64,000 nucleotides of DNA from Pseudomonas sp. Marseille-Q3773. GTDB taxonomy: Bacteria > Pseudomonadota > Gammaproteobacteria > Pseudomonadales > Pseudomonadaceae. The notes under the pieces are model-generated. The model searched no databases. It saw only the letters and a program-made list of their open reading frames with translations, and was not told where the DNA came from. The stretch lies in the NCBI RefSeq assembly GCF_916618955.1, contig NZ_OU745390.1:5076001-5140000 (forward strand), in the 5' to 3' direction. Position 1 is the first letter of the stretch; the number at the start of each line of letters is the position of its first letter. Of the stretch, positions 8,831 to 19,839 are shown piece by piece. A program made the translations under genes and the position numbers.

Positions 8831-9849
8831 CACAGGGTCTCCTTGGTCTTGGCCTGGGGGTTGTCATTGGCGTTGCGGGTAGCCAGCAAGCGCTTGCTCA
8901 GTCCGGCGAGGCCGCCCCACAGGCCACCGCGCATGAACACCACCACCAGGATCAGGATCACCCCCAGCAGCATCAGCCAGCGCGGCCACAGCTCCGACAG
9001 CACATCACCCAGCAACACGATGGCGCCGGCCCCCAGCAGCGAGCCGAACAGCGAGCCGGTGCCACCGACGATGGTCATGATCAGGATGTTCTCGCTCATC
9101 ATCAGGTCGATGTTCGACAGTGGCGCAAAGTGCAGCAGCATGGCGTACAGCGCCCCGGCGATACCGGTGATGGCACCCGACAGCATGAACACCAGGATCT
9201 TGAAGTGGCGGGTGTCGTAGCCGATGGCTGCGGCGCGGGTCTCGTTTTCGCGGATGGCCAGCAGGGTGCTGCCGAATGGTGAGCGGATCACCCGCAGGGC
9301 ACCGGCAAAGACCAGCAGGAACAGCACCGCAACGAACACATAGAAATGCCGTGGGTCGGCCAGGTCGAACAGCACACGGCCGGCGATTTCGATGTTCGGC
9401 CGGGGCACATCGAGCAGGCCGTTGTCACCGCCGGTCCAGACGCTGAGGGTGTAGGCCAGGAAGTAGGCCATCTGGCTGAAGGCCAGGGTCAGCATGACGA
9501 AATAGATACCCGTGCGGCGGATCGCCAGGGCACCTACCAGCAGCGCCAGGAAGGCACCGAACACGGCTGCGCCAAGCAGCGCGGCGAACATGCCCCACTG
9601 CAGGTGGATCATCAGCAACGCCGCGCCATAGGCGCCCACGCCAAAGAAGATGCCCTGGCCGAACGACAGCAGGCCGGTGTAGCCGAGCAGCAGGTTGCAG
9701 GCCAGCGCCGCCAGGGCAAAGATCAGGATCTCGGTGGCCAGGGTGGCAGACGGAAGCAGCAGCGGTAGCGCCACCAAGCTGGCGACCACCAGCAACAAAA
9801 GGGCCGGGGCGCGGCCCTTAGCGAACGGTAATGGGTTCTTCTCGCTCAT
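8830..9849 (-). CDS. ABC transporter permease, LivM/UrtC type
   Basis: This polytopic membrane protein of 339 residues has the family blocks GYTGLLSFGQGIFFGVGAYG and, later, IRENETRAAAIGYD followed by KILVFMLSGAITGIAGAL. It forms the translocation pore with the LivH-like permease. The ATG at 9849 is preferred over an upstream extension. Overlapping and 1-bp junctions on both sides show an operon. Confidence 0.9.
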   Translation of the reverse strand: MSEKNPLPFAKGRAPALLLLVVASLVALPLLLPSATLATEILIFALAALACNLLLGYTGLLSFGQGIFFGVGAYGAALLMIHLQWGMFAALLGAAVFGAFLALLVGALAIRRTGIYFVMLTLAFSQMAYFLAYTLSVWTGGDNGLLDVPRPNIEIAGRVLFDLADPRHFYVFVAVLFLLVFAGALRVIRSPFGSTLLAIRENETRAAAIGYDTRHFKILVFMLSGAITGIAGALYAMLLHFAPLSNIDLMMSENILIMTIVGGTGSLFGSLLGAGAIVLLGDVLSELWPRWLMLLGVILILVVVFMRGGLWGGLAGLSKRLLATRNANDNPQAKTKETL

Positions 9850-9850
9850 C

Positions 9851-10711
9851 TCAGGCTCTCCCGAACAGGCCATAGGGACGGACCAAAATCACGGCGGCCA
9901 TGGCGCCGTAGATCATCAGGCTGGCGCCTTGCGGCCAGAGGCTGGTCATCATGCTTTGCACCACACCCACCAGCAGGCCGCCGACCAGTGCTCCGCCGAA
10001 CGAGCCCATCCCGCCGATCACTACCACCACGAAGGCGATGCCGAGGATTTCCGGGCCGACGAAGGGCTGGGCGCCACGCAACGGTGCGAATAGCACGCCT
10101 GCCACGCCGGCCAGGCCCACGCCGAGGGCGAAGGTCAGGGAGAACAGGCGGAAGATGTTGGTGCCCAGCAGCGACACGGTTTCGGTGCTTTCGCTGCCGG
10201 CCCGTACCAGGGCGCCGAAGCGGGTGCGCTCCAGCAGCAGCCACAGGCCAAGGCCGATCAGCGCGGCGAAACCGATCAGGAACAGCCGGTAGTAGGGGTA
10301 GATGAAGTCACCGACGATCAGCACCCCGCGCAGCTCCGACGGTACCGCGATGTTCTTGCCCACCGGGCCCCAGATCAGTACCGAGGCTTCCTGGATGATC
10401 AGCGCGATACCAAGGGTGACGAGGATCTGGAACGTGTGCGGCAGGTGGTAGATGCGCTTGATCAGCAGGCGCTCGACCGCCCAGGCCAGCGCCGCCACCA
10501 CCAATGGTGCGATCAGCAGGGCAAGCCAGAAGCTGCCGGTAATGGCCACGGCGGTGTAGCACAGGTAGGCGCCCAGCAAGAAAAACGCGCCGTGGGCGAA
10601 GTTGACGAAGTTGAGCAAGCCGAAAATGATCGTCAGGCCCACGGCGATGAGGAAGTAGATCATCCCCAGGCCCAGGCCGTTGAGCAGTTGGAACAGGTAC
10701 AAATCGAGCAT
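9851..10711 (-). CDS. ABC transporter permease, LivH/UrtB type
   Basis: About 286 residues, strongly hydrophobic, with the LivH marks GLLNFVNFAHGAFFLLGAYL and FGALVRAGSESTETVSLLG. The start encodes MLDLYLFQLLNGLG. It partners the LivM-like permease to its left; the substrate-binding protein gene lies about 65 bp upstream in the operon. Confidence 0.9.
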   Translation of the reverse strand: MLDLYLFQLLNGLGLGMIYFLIAVGLTIIFGLLNFVNFAHGAFFLLGAYLCYTAVAITGSFWLALLIAPLVVAALAWAVERLLIKRIYHLPHTFQILVTLGIALIIQEASVLIWGPVGKNIAVPSELRGVLIVGDFIYPYYRLFLIGFAALIGLGLWLLLERTRFGALVRAGSESTETVSLLGTNIFRLFSLTFALGVGLAGVAGVLFAPLRGAQPFVGPEILGIAFVVVVIGGMGSFGGALVGGLLVGVVQSMMTSLWPQGASLMIYGAMAAVILVRPYGLFGRA

Positions 10712-10776
10712 GAGCGTGCCCTCGACAGCGCGCGGTGCGGCTGCCTGTACGAGTGTGTGTGACTGACGCCGCGGCT

Positions 10777-11979
10777 TCAGGCCAGGGCGCAACCGGTGTG
10801 GTCGACTTCGACGAACGAGCGACCCGAGCTGATGACTTCGGCCAGGTCGTCCTCGTCGCGCATCTGCCCCTGGGGCTTGCCGCGCAGCAGGTAGTAGTCC
10901 TTGAGCACCTGGTGGTCGCCCGGACGGATCAGTTCTTCACCCGTCGGGCCCTGGAAGCGCATGCCCTGCAGCGCCGCGGACACGGCTGCGCCATCCAGGC
11001 TGCCGGCCTTGATGATGGCCTCGAGCATGACCTTGGTGCCGATGTAGTCGGCCGCCAGCGGGTAGTTGGGGTTGATGCCATAGGCCTTGCGAGTGGCGGC
11101 GACCAGCTGTTTGTTCAGTGGGGTATCGACCTGGTGCCAGTACTGCGCGCCCAGGTACACGCCTTCGAGCACGTCGCTGCCCAGCTCCTGGAACTGATCG
11201 AGGCCGGCAGACCACACCATCAGCACTTTCATGCGCGCCTTGATGCCGAAGTTCACTGCCTGGCGCAGGGCGTTGGACGCCTGGCTGCCGAAGTTGAGCA
11301 GCACCAGTACGTCGGGCTTGGCGGCGATGGCGTTGGTCAGGTAGCCGGAAAATTCCTGCTCCTGCAGCGAGTGGTAGCTGTTGCCGATGTGTTCCACGCC
11401 AAGCTCGGCAAACACCTTGCGGGCATTGTCCAGCAGGGCATCGCCGAACACGTACTGCGGGGTGATGGTGTACCAGCGCTTGGCCTGGGGCAACTGGCGG
11501 ATCATCGGCACCAGCGTTTCGCGGATGGCGCCGTAGGTGGGCACCGACCAGCGGAAGGTCGAGGCATTGCAGTCCTTGCCGGTAATTTCGTCGGCGCCGA
11601 CCGGGGTCATGAATACGCCACCGGCCTTGTGGATTTCCTTCGACACCGCCAGTGCCGAGGACGACAAGGTGCAGCCCTGGAAGAAGCGTGCGCCATCCTG
11701 GCCGATGGCTTCCTGTACCTTGCGCACCGCCTTGCCGGCGTTGCCTTCAGTGTCGATGACCTTGTACTTGAGCGGGTGGCCAAGCAGTTGCGGGTGTTCG
11801 GCGATAGCCAGGCGCGAGCCCATGTCGGCGTACTTGCCGTAGCTGGCAAAGGCGCCAGACATGGACTTGAGCCCATAGAAGGTCAACGGTTGGTCGGCGA
11901 ATGCCCGGTGCGACCCCAGGGGGAGGCTACCTAAGGCACCCAGGGCAAGGCCTGCCTTGAGCAGGGTACGTCTTTGCAT
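10777..11979 (-). CDS. Periplasmic substrate-binding protein, branched-chain/amide type
   Basis: This 400-residue type I periplasmic-binding-fold protein has a signal that starts MQRRTLLKAG and contains an Arg-Arg pair, so Tat or Sec export is possible. The body has the LivJ/AmiC/UrtA-like pattern, including LKSMSGAFASYGKYADMG and IDTEGNAGKAVRKVQE. It captures the ligand for the four transporter subunits encoded behind it. The M20 hydrolase and amidase genes in the same operon point to an amide, ureido or carbamoyl amino acid ligand. Confidence 0.88.
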   Translation of the reverse strand: MQRRTLLKAGLALGALGSLPLGSHRAFADQPLTFYGLKSMSGAFASYGKYADMGSRLAIAEHPQLLGHPLKYKVIDTEGNAGKAVRKVQEAIGQDGARFFQGCTLSSSALAVSKEIHKAGGVFMTPVGADEITGKDCNASTFRWSVPTYGAIRETLVPMIRQLPQAKRWYTITPQYVFGDALLDNARKVFAELGVEHIGNSYHSLQEQEFSGYLTNAIAAKPDVLVLLNFGSQASNALRQAVNFGIKARMKVLMVWSAGLDQFQELGSDVLEGVYLGAQYWHQVDTPLNKQLVAATRKAYGINPNYPLAADYIGTKVMLEAIIKAGSLDGAAVSAALQGMRFQGPTGEELIRPGDHQVLKDYYLLRGKPQGQMRDEDDLAEVISSGRSFVEVDHTGCALA

Positions 11980-12069
11980 GAGTAACTCCTTGGTTGTGGT
12001 TATTAGGCAGGAGTGGCAATGACAAAGCGGGTACAGCCGGGCCTGTGTGCAGGCCTCTTTCCAGGTGGA

Positions 12070-12849
12070 TCAGTGGTGGTGTTCGAACTCCAGCAGGAAG
12101 TTGCGGGCAACCTCGCCTTCCAGCGCGGTCATGTGGTGTTCGGCGTCGCACATGTGTTCGTGCATCAGCCGGCGTACGGCAGGCTCGTCGCTGGCGCGCA
12201 GGGCGGTGAGCAGTTGCTTGTGGTAGGCGATGTTGGCAGCGGCGAACTGCTGGCGCTTGGGCAGGTAGGCCTTTTTCAGCACCACCAGGTCGCGCAGCAG
12301 GTCATTGAGGAACACCGCCATGAAACGCAGCAACGGGTTGGAGCAGCGGTCGGCCAGCAGGGTGTGGAACTCCAGCTCGGCCAGGCGCTGTTCGCGCTGG
12401 CCTTCCTCGCTGTCCTCCGGTGCGCTGCAGAAGTCGATATTGGCCTGCAGTGCGGCGTAGTCGGCTTCGCTCAGCTTGCCCATCACCGACACCGCCAGCT
12501 CCACCTCGATGACCTTGCGCAGCTGGTACACCTGCTCGCCGTCCAGGTGCTGGAAGTGCAGGTAGTTGCGCAGCGCGCGGCTGGCAGGTTCAGTGCCCAC
12601 TTCGTTGAGGTAGGCACCGCCGCTCGGGCCGGTGCGGGTGCTGACCAGGCCCTCGACCTCCAGGGCCTTGAGCGCTTCGCGGGCGGTACCCTTGGAGCAT
12701 TCGAAATGCTCCATCAGCTCGCGCTCGGTGGGCAGGCGGTCGCCGGGGTGCAGCGCTTCGGTGACGATCGAGCGCTTTACCGATTCGACAATCACGTCGG
12801 ACAGCTTCTGGCGCCTGCGTTTGGGTTTGAGCATTTCGCTATTTTTCAT
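12070..12849 (-). CDS. GntR-family (FadR subfamily) transcriptional regulator
   Basis: This 259-residue regulator has an N-terminal winged helix with the GntR block HPGDRLPTERELMEHFECSK and the TAREALKALEVEGLV recognition part. The C-terminal all-helical FCD ligand domain carries metal-binding histidines (ELEFHTLLAD and EHMCDAEHHM). It is encoded directly upstream of, and in line with, the importer/hydrolase operon and probably represses it until the substrate or its acid product is present. No strong ribosome site is seen at the chosen ATG; an internal ATG at 12834 is the alternative. Confidence 0.9.
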   Translation of the reverse strand: MKNSEMLKPKRRRQKLSDVIVESVKRSIVTEALHPGDRLPTERELMEHFECSKGTAREALKALEVEGLVSTRTGPSGGAYLNEVGTEPASRALRNYLHFQHLDGEQVYQLRKVIEVELAVSVMGKLSEADYAALQANIDFCSAPEDSEEGQREQRLAELEFHTLLADRCSNPLLRFMAVFLNDLLRDLVVLKKAYLPKRQQFAAANIAYHKQLLTALRASDEPAVRRLMHEHMCDAEHHMTALEGEVARNFLLEFEHHH

Positions 12850-12866
12850 ATTTATGCGGATAAATA
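12849..12866. promoter_or_regulatory. Candidate GntR operator at the regulator's own start codon
   Basis: A perfect 7-bp inverted repeat, TATTTAT-gcgg-ATAAATA, abuts the start codon of the GntR gene. Its spacing suits a dimeric winged-helix protein. A repressor here would block its own synthesis. The link to this regulator is inference from position. Confidence 0.45.
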
Positions 12867-12974
12867 GGATTTAGCGAGTTTTGCCGGGTGGGTCAATGCT
12901 GGCGGCGGGGGAGGAGTCGCAAATGGTGCGAAAGGGTCGGGGAGGGATAAGTGAAGAGGTGATCAACCGCGCAA

Positions 12975-13050
12975 CCTGTGGAGCAGGTTTGCCCGCGAAT
13001 GCTGCGGTGAAGCCACCGACCCATTCGCGGATGAACCCGCTTCCACAGGC
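12975..13050. repeat. REP-like inverted pair, degenerate
   Basis: CCTGTGGAGCAGGTTTGCCCGCG is opposed by CGCGGATGAACCCGCTTCCACAGG, a diverged REP pair between the GntR gene and the PP0621-like gene. Confidence 0.65.
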
Positions 13051-13058
13051 TAGCGTGT

Positions 13059-13289
13059 TCAGTGCTGGCGGCCGGGACCTTGCTGCAGGTGCGCCTGGCT
13101 GCAATACCACTCGTTGCCCTGCTGCAGCGCCCGGTCATTGGGCAGGTGCACGCCACAATGGGCGCAGCGCACCATTTTCAGCGGCGCATCCAGCTTGGCC
13201 TCGGGGCGTGACTGCTGGCTGACTTTGAATTTGCGCCACAGCCAGAACGCGGCGGCGATCAGGGCGATCCAGAAAAGTAGGCGAACCAT
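13059..13289 (-). CDS. PP0621-family small membrane protein with zinc-finger-like tail
   Basis: This 76-residue protein starts MVRLLFWIALIAAAFWLW, one membrane helix, then a basic linker and a C-terminal CAHCGVHLP ... WYCSQAHL pattern. That pattern offers four Cys/His metal ligands like a small MYND or zinc ribbon finger. Proteins of this kind lie beside bamD in pseudomonads. Function is unknown. I used the ATG at 13289; an upstream extension would run through the bamD terminator. Confidence 0.75.
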   Translation of the reverse strand: MVRLLFWIALIAAAFWLWRKFKVSQQSRPEAKLDAPLKMVRCAHCGVHLPNDRALQQGNEWYCSQAHLQQGPGRQH

Positions 13290-13337
13290 GGTGTCCAGCT
13301 TGTCGGTTGAAGAAGCCGACAGTCTAGGACGCGGCCA

Positions 13338-13368
13338 ATAAAAAAGGGAGGCCCAGGGCCTCCCTTTC
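13338..13368 (-). terminator. Rho-independent terminator after bamD
   Basis: Read leftward, AAAGGGAGGCC-ctg-GGCCTCCCTTT is an 11-bp perfect stem followed by a run of Ts. It lies 16 bp past the bamD stop. Confidence 0.85.
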
Positions 13369-13383
13369 ACCTAACACAGCAGA

Positions 13384-14403
13384 TCAGTCGAACAGACCAA
13401 AGGTCATGTAGCTGAACCAGGAGCGGTCCTGCTCGGCTTCCTTCGGCCCTTCCGGCACGATCGGGTCACCGTTCTCGTCCTTCGGCAGCAGCTCTTGCGG
13501 CATCTCGTCACGTGCGTCCTGGAACTGCTTGACCACGTCCTGGTTGGCGCGGGTTTCGCCCGGCGGCAGCGGGGTGTCGGTTTCGATCAGGCCCAAGGTG
13601 GCCTTGGACAGCCAGCCACGGCCATCAGACTCGGTCTGCTTGGGCTGGAACTGGCCATCGACCAGGCTCGGATGGTCCGGGTAGTTGAGCTTGAGGGTTT
13701 CCAGGCTGGTGGCCGCCAGTTCGTCCAGGTGCATCTTCTGGTACGACTCGACCATTACCGCCAGGCCATCACCGACCGACGGGGTTTCCTGGAAGTTTTC
13801 CACCACGTAGCGGCCACGGTTGGCTGCAGCGACATAGGCCTGGCGGCTCAGGTAGTAGTCGGCCACATGGATTTCGTACGCGGCCAGCAGGTTGCGCAGG
13901 TAGATCATGCGCTGCTTGGCATCAGGCGCGTAGCGGCTGTTGGGGAAACGGCTGGTCAGCTGGGCGAACTCGTTGTACGAGTCGCGCGCGGCACCCGGGT
14001 CACGCTTGGTCATGTCCAGCGGCAGGAAGCGCGCCAGCAGGCCACGGTCCTGGTCGAACGAGGTCAGGCCCTTGAGGTAGTAGGCGTAGTCGACGTTCGG
14101 GTGCTGCGGGTGCAGGCGGATGAAGCGCTCGGCGGCCGACTTGGCAGCTTCGGGTTCCGAGTTCTTGTAGTTGGCGTAGATCAGCTCGAGCTGCGCCTGG
14201 TCGGCATAGCGGCCGAACGGGTAACGCGACTCCAGGGCCTTGAGCTTGTTCACGGCGCTGGTGTAGCTGGAGTTGTCCAGGTCAGCCTGCGCCTGCTGGT
14301 ACAGCTCGGCTTCGCTGAGGTTCTCGTCAATGACTTCCTTATTGGAGGAACAGGCCGCGGTGAGCCCGAGGATGGCGATCAGCAGCAGGTGTTTCACTTG
14401 CAT
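13384..14403 (-). CDS. bamD: Outer membrane assembly lipoprotein BamD (ComL)
   Basis: BamD is the essential lipoprotein of the BAM complex that folds beta-barrel proteins into the outer membrane. The 339-residue protein has a lipoprotein signal with lipobox LTAACSS, then TPR repeats. Landmarks include [35 protein letters not shown] and [12 protein letters not shown]. It is longer than E. coli BamD (about 245 residues) because of an extended, acidic and proline-rich C-terminus. It is divergent from rluD across about 147 bp, and ends at a strong terminator. Confidence 0.95.
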   Translation of the reverse strand: MQVKHLLLIAILGLTAACSSNKEVIDENLSEAELYQQAQADLDNSSYTSAVNKLKALESRYPFGRYADQAQLELIYANYKNSEPEAAKSAAERFIRLHPQHPNVDYAYYLKGLTSFDQDRGLLARFLPLDMTKRDPGAARDSYNEFAQLTSRFPNSRYAPDAKQRMIYLRNLLAAYEIHVADYYLSRQAYVAAANRGRYVVENFQETPSVGDGLAVMVESYQKMHLDELAATSLETLKLNYPDHPSLVDGQFQPKQTESDGRGWLSKATLGLIETDTPLPPGETRANQDVVKQFQDARDEMPQELLPKDENGDPIVPEGPKEAEQDRSWFSYMTFGLFD

Positions 14404-14550
14404 GGCGGCTTGCGTCCCTTTGACGGCCGCTGTCTTGGGCGGTGCCGTCCTGTTATGATGAGCGCCCCGGCCAACCCCGGGACAAAAGAAGCCGTATTTA
14501 ACCACAAGCTCGCAGCCGAAACCAAAGGCTGTGCGCCCGCCGAATCGAGC

Positions 14551-15513
14551 ATGTCCGAGATCATTCAACTTAGCGCAGAGGTGCCGTCCGAACTGGGCGG
14601 TCAACGCCTCGACCAGGTCGCCGCCCAATTGTTCGCCGAGTACTCGCGTTCGCGGCTAACTTCGTGGATCAAAGAGGGCCGTCTGACGGTCGATGGCGCG
14701 GTAGTGCGCCCTCGAGACCTCGTCCACGGTGGCTCGCAGCTTATCCTGGAGGCCGAGCAGGAGGCCCAGGGTGAGTGGGTCGCAGAAGATATCGAACTGG
14801 ATATCGTCTACGAGGACGACCACATCATGGTGATCAACAAGCCTGCCGGGCTGGTTGTGCACCCGGCCGCCGGGCATGCCAGTGGCACCCTGCTCAATGC
14901 CTTGCTGCACCACGTGCCGGACATCGTCAACGTACCGCGCGCCGGTATCGTTCACCGCCTGGACAAGGACACCACCGGCCTGATGGTGGTGGCCAAGACC
15001 TTGCAGGCGCAGACCCGGCTGGTCGAGCAGATGCAGGCCCGCAAGGTCAGCCGCATCTACGAGTGCATCGTGATTGGCGTGGTCACGGCTGGCGGCAAGA
15101 TCGATGCCCCGATCGGCCGCCATGGCGGCATGCGCCAGCGCATGGCGGTCACCGACGGCGGCAAGCCGGCGGTCAGCCACTACCGTGTGCTCAAGCGCTT
15201 CCGCTCGCACACCCACGTGCGGGTCAAGCTGGAAACCGGTCGTACCCACCAGATTCGCGTGCACATGGCGCATGTGGGTTTCCCGCTGGTCGGCGACCAG
15301 ACCTACGGTGGCCGCTTCCGGATTCCGCCAGCCGCCAGCCCGACCATGGTCGAGGCGGTGAAAACCTTCCCGCGTCAGGCACTGCATGCGCGCTTCCTTG
15401 CGTTGGCCCACCCGATTACCGGTGAAGTCATGAAGTGGGAATCGCCACTGCCGGATGACTTCGTCTGGTTGCTGTCGCTGCTGAACCAGGACCGCGAGAG
15501 CTTTATCGGATGA
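14551..15513 (+). CDS. rluD: 23S rRNA pseudouridine synthase RluD
   Basis: RluD makes pseudouridine at 1911/1915/1917 in helix 69 of 23S rRNA. The 320-residue protein has an N-terminal S4-like domain ([11 protein letters not shown] ... [11 protein letters not shown]). The catalytic motif is [15 protein letters not shown] with the nucleophilic Asp, and the C-terminal [19 protein letters not shown] block is present. The frame is open far upstream, but the ATG encoding [14 protein letters not shown] gives the family length and sits clear of bamD. It overlaps pgeF by 4 nt. Confidence 0.95.
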   Translation: MSEIIQLSAEVPSELGGQRLDQVAAQLFAEYSRSRLTSWIKEGRLTVDGAVVRPRDLVHGGSQLILEAEQEAQGEWVAEDIELDIVYEDDHIMVINKPAGLVVHPAAGHASGTLLNALLHHVPDIVNVPRAGIVHRLDKDTTGLMVVAKTLQAQTRLVEQMQARKVSRIYECIVIGVVTAGGKIDAPIGRHGGMRQRMAVTDGGKPAVSHYRVLKRFRSHTHVRVKLETGRTHQIRVHMAHVGFPLVGDQTYGGRFRIPPAASPTMVEAVKTFPRQALHARFLALAHPITGEVMKWESPLPDDFVWLLSLLNQDRESFIG

Positions 15514-16250
15514 GTGGCCTGACGCAGACGCTGCTATACCCCGACTGGCCGGCCCCGGCCTCGGTGCGCGCCTGCGTCACCACGCGCCAGGGCGGCGTCA
15601 GCCTGCCGCCCTATGAAACCTTCAACCTTGGCGACCACGTTGGCGACGACCCCGCTGCGGTGGCCGAGAACCGTCGCCGCCTGAGCGATGAATTCGCCAT
15701 CCAGCCGGCCTGGCTCAAGCAGGTGCACGGCCTGGTGGTGGCCGATGCCGACCCGGGCGTGGTCGCCGAGGCCGACGCCAGCTGGACCGACGGGCCAGGC
15801 ATTGCCTGCGCGGTGATGACTGCCGATTGTCTGCCGGCGCTGTTCTGCGACCGTGCCGGCACCCGCGTGGCGGCGGCGCATGCCGGCTGGCGCGGGCTGG
15901 CCGGGGGTGTGCTGGAAGCCACGCTCGACCGCCTGGCATTGGCGCCTGAAGAGGTGCTGGTGTGGCTGGGGCCGGCGATCGGGCCGCAGGCTTTCGAAGT
16001 TGGCATGGAAGTGCGCGATGCCTTTACGGCGGTGCACCCCGAAGCAGCGCGGGCGTTTGTCGATGGCGAGCGGCCGGGCAAGCTGATGGCCGACATCTAT
16101 GAGCTGGCACGCATTCGCTTGGCGGCACGTGGGGTGACTGCCGTTTATGGCGGTGGCTGGTGCACGGTCAGCGATGAGCGCTTCTTCTCCTATCGCCGTA
16201 CCCCGCAAGGGGGGCGCTTTGCTTCGCTGGTGTGGCTGGAACCGCGCTAG
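15510..16250 (+). CDS. pgeF: Peptidoglycan editing factor PgeF (YfiH, DUF152/laccase-domain)
   Basis: PgeF removes wrongly incorporated L-Ser from UDP-MurNAc peptides; the family binds metal through Cys and His. The 246-residue protein shows MTADCLPALFCD and AAAHAGWRGLAGGV, the conserved Cys and His motifs, and the upstream QVHG-type block KQVHGLVV. It is translationally coupled to rluD (ATGA overlap), the usual arrangement. Confidence 0.93.
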   Translation: MSGLTQTLLYPDWPAPASVRACVTTRQGGVSLPPYETFNLGDHVGDDPAAVAENRRRLSDEFAIQPAWLKQVHGLVVADADPGVVAEADASWTDGPGIACAVMTADCLPALFCDRAGTRVAAAHAGWRGLAGGVLEATLDRLALAPEEVLVWLGPAIGPQAFEVGMEVRDAFTAVHPEAARAFVDGERPGKLMADIYELARIRLAARGVTAVYGGGWCTVSDERFFSYRRTPQGGRFASLVWLEPR

Positions 16251-16257
16251 CCTGCAC

Positions 16258-16356
16258 CGGTCTCTTCGCGGGTGAACCCGCTCCCACGAGATAATCACAG
16301 TCCCAGAGAGCAGTGCAGTACTTGTGGGAGCGGGTTCACCCGCGAATGGCCCGGCA
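16258..16356. repeat. REP palindrome pair
   Basis: Inverted REP units (CGCGGGTGAACCCGCTCCCA and its complement) flank a short spacer downstream of pgeF and upstream of the clpB promoter. Confidence 0.85.
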
Positions 16357-16393
16357 CTAATCCAACAGATTGACCCCGGTCAACCCCGCTACG

Positions 16394-16422
16394 CTTGAAT
16401 CTTCCACAATCAGCCTTATCTA
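16394..16422 (+). promoter_or_regulatory. Sigma-32-like heat-shock promoter of clpB
   Basis: CTTGAA, then 14 bp, then CCTTATCTA. This fits the RpoH consensus CTTGAA(A) / CCCCATnT at most positions, and lies about 80 bp before the clpB ATG. ClpB is a classic RpoH target, so the match is meaningful. Confidence 0.75.
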
Positions 16423-16500
16423 TAAGGTCATCTCAGGCAGGTTTCTTCATCAACAGGCGCTGTCCATCGCTCCGACCTGCCCTTTAAAGGAAGGTATCCC

Positions 16501-19065
<2,565 letters not shown>

Positions 19066-19071
19066 CCCGCA

Positions 19072-19096
19072 AGCCCCGCTACGGCGGGGCTTTTTT
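19072..19096 (+). terminator. Rho-independent terminator of clpB
   Basis: AGCCCCGC-tacg-GCGGGGCT followed by a T run, 7 bp after the clpB stop. Confidence 0.92.
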
Positions 19097-19147
19097 CATT
19101 CCGCTGCCGGTGAGGTGATAAGTTTCTGAAAATTTTGAAATTTTTGC

Positions 19148-19176
19148 TTGCATCTAAAATCGGGTGCCCCTAATAT
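19148..19176 (+). promoter_or_regulatory. Upstream sigma-70-like promoter of tRNA cluster
   Basis: TTGCAT, 17-bp spacer, TAATAT, then a GC-rich ACGCCGCG discriminator typical of stable-RNA promoters. It lies about 215 bp before tRNA-Asn. The leader between it and the second promoter has an 8-bp inverted repeat (19231-19252) but no reading frame I can support. Confidence 0.6.
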
Positions 19177-19267
19177 ACGCCGCGTTGTCAGGCACTAAGC
19201 GAATCACCAGCAACATCGGGGATCGCAAAACAACTTACAAATCAGTAAGTTGAACGAAAAAAAGTGG

Positions 19268-19295
19268 TTGACAAGCAAAACGAAGAATGTAGAAT
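19268..19295 (+). promoter_or_regulatory. Proximal sigma-70 promoter of tRNA cluster
   Basis: Perfect TTGACA, 16-bp spacer, TAGAAT, then AGCCGGCC as a GC-rich discriminator. This suggests growth-rate or stringent control of the tRNA-Asn/Pro/Lys transcript. Confidence 0.75.
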
Positions 19296-19390
19296 AGCCG
19301 GCCTCAGCAGCGACAACGCGAAAGCGGATAGCCAAAGAGACCGAAGCTAACACAAGCTTCGAAGTAGTAAAGGTTGTACCGAAGTTCAGT

Positions 19391-19466
19391 TCCGCGATAG
19401 CTCAGTCGGTAGAGCAAATGACTGTTAATCATTGGGTCCCTGGTTCGAGTCCAGGTCGCGGAGCCA
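19391..19466 (+). tRNA. tRNA-Asn (GTT)
   Basis: 76-nt cloverleaf with encoded CCA. The acceptor TCCGCGA pairs with TCGCGGA, the anticodon GTT is in ACTGTTAATC, and the T-arm is GGTTCGAGTCC. First of three clustered tRNAs. Confidence 0.96.
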
Positions 19467-19470
19467 ATCT

Positions 19471-19547
19471 CGGGGTGTAGCGCAGTCCGGTAGCGCGCCT
19501 GCTTTGGGAGCAGGATGTCAGGAGTTCGAATCCCCTCACCCCGACCA
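19471..19547 (+). tRNA. tRNA-Pro (TGG)
   Basis: 77-nt cloverleaf with CCA. The acceptor CGGGGTG pairs with CACCCCG, the anticodon loop is TTTGGGA with TGG, and the T-arm is AGTTCGAATCC. Only 4 nt from tRNA-Asn. Confidence 0.96.
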
Positions 19548-19553
19548 TTTTCC

Positions 19554-19629
19554 GGGTCGTTAGCTCAGTTGGTAGAGCAGTTGGCTTTTAACCAATTGGT
19601 CGTAGGTTCGAATCCTACACGACCCACCA
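19554..19629 (+). tRNA. tRNA-Lys (TTT)
   Basis: 76-nt cloverleaf with CCA. The acceptor GGGTCGT pairs with ACGACCC, the anticodon TTT is in GCTTTTAACC, and the T-arm is GGTTCGAATCC. Last of the cluster, followed at once by a terminator. Confidence 0.96.
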
Positions 19630-19632
19630 TGT

Positions 19633-19664
19633 AAAAAGGGCATCTCGAATGAGATGCCCTTTTT
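19633..19664. terminator. Terminator of tRNA cluster
   Basis: AAAAAGGGCATCTC-gaat-GAGATGCCCTTTTT is a perfect 14-bp stem with T run, symmetrical and so able to act in both directions. Confidence 0.93.
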
Positions 19665-19734
19665 CTTTTGCCTCGAATTAATCCGCAAAGAATGTGCCTT
19701 CAGTACGGCCTGTCCAGGCCGTCCGCAGGCATAC

Positions 19735-19830
19735 CCCTGTGGGAGCGGGCTTGCCGCGAACACGGGCGAAACCCGTGCCCGGCACCGCGACGCCTTCTTC
19801 GCGGGCAAGCCTGCTCTTGCAGGTAGAGCC
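19735..19830. repeat. REP palindrome pair
   Basis: CCTGTGGGAGCGGGCTTGCCGCG and a diverged inverse CGCGGGCAAGCCTGCTCTTG, at the 3' side of ndh. Confidence 0.8.
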
Positions 19831-19839
19831 AGATGCCTG

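Noticed and set aside
10735..11934. 399-codon frame opposite the binding-protein gene
   Set aside because: Antisense shadow; the opposite strand encodes a full periplasmic binding protein with signal and correct length.
13495..14550. Upstream extension of the rluD frame
   Set aside because: It overlaps bamD in antisense; the RluD family starts at the S4-like domain, matching the ATG at 14551.
19231..19252. CAACTTAC/GTAAGTTG inverted repeat as a terminator
   Set aside because: It is followed by As and not Ts in the rightward direction, and lies inside the leader of a tRNA transcript.
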